Origin: Candidatus Omnitrophota bacterium
Lineage (GTDB): Bacteria > Ratteibacteria > UBA8468 > MWAK01
Length of the DNA: 51,120 nt
Assembly (NCBI GenBank): GCA_026387085.1
Contig: JAPLMK010000065.1
Span: 1 to 51,120 of the forward strand
Direction of reading: 5' to 3'
The translations under genes were made by a program, and so were the position numbers. Below the pieces are notes generated by a model, which was not told the origin of the DNA, did no database searches, and saw only the letters and a list, made by a program, of their open reading frames with translations. The stretch's first letter is position 1; every line of letters starts with the position of its first letter. Positions 51,116 to 51,120 of this stretch are shown here, one piece after another.

Positions 51116-51120
51116 AAACA

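Overview
The window reads as chromosomal DNA from a Gram-negative, probably uncultivated bacterium. The envelope genes are diderm (BamA, Skp/OmpH, LpxD, an LpxC-FabZ fusion, a LolA-like protein), but gene order does not follow any well-known model phylum. An LpxC-FabZ fusion, an EF-P with a PGKGP tip loop, many Gfo/Idh/MocA oxidoreductases and secreted or cytoplasmic glycosidase-like proteins would suit a candidate phylum near the PVC/Omnitrophota assemblage. That placement is inference only.

Layout. (1) 1-1.04 kb: the end of an integrated element. A tyrosine integrase enters from the left edge and runs antisense into tRNA-Thr(TGT), the likely attachment site. (2) 1.0-10.3 kb, minus strand: housekeeping genes aroD, a DUF362/ferredoxin protein, a RAYT transposase with REP-like hairpins, a PHP phosphoesterase, asp23, accC, accB, efp, pheS, nadD and proA. 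(3) 10.4-15.7 kb, plus strand: an outer-membrane/lipid A operon, bamA-skp-lpxD-lpxC/fabZ. (4) 15.8-18.6 kb, minus: an amidohydrolase, a lone DppB-type permease and a secreted protein. (5) 18.6-30.6 kb, minus: two aminotransferases, a free-standing lipoyl carrier, lipA, accD, dapA, dciA (DUF721), dnaN, dnaA, secA, tatD and tRNA-Phe. The dnaN-dnaA spacer carries a perfect DnaA box, a run of DnaA-trios and an AT-rich stretch in the order of a basal unwinding system, so it is very probably oriC.

(6) 30.8-46.6 kb: accessory region. A GAF-GGDEF diguanylate cyclase and a PocR-AraC regulator precede a gene set of a LmbE-like deacetylase, a NodB-like deacetylase, a sugar-isomerase-like protein, two TIM-barrel glycosidase-like proteins, a seven-bladed propeller, a creatinase-like M24 protein that lacks metal ligands, an ASRT-family protein, three Gfo/Idh/MocA oxidoreductases (two with a non-canonical catalytic motif) and a sugar phosphate isomerase/epimerase. 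No transporter or kinase lies inside it. Together they look like an undescribed pathway for deacetylating, isomerising and oxidising a modified sugar or cyclitol; this is the best candidate for a new system in the window. (7) 46.7-51.1 kb: tRNA-Ser(CGA), a LolA-like protein, tRNA-Arg(GCG), then a large CBM9-like/glycosidase-like gene split by an in-frame TAA, and finally a palindromic intergenic repeat.

Regulatory signals are unusually readable. Several sigma70-type promoters sit so close to the start codon (bamA, the PocR-AraC gene, the GGDEF gene, aroD) that leaderless or nearly leaderless mRNAs are predicted. Elsewhere good Shine-Dalgarno sequences, ATGA/TAATG overlaps and 1-3 nt gaps suggest translational coupling. 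No gene-free stretch exceeds about 300 bases.
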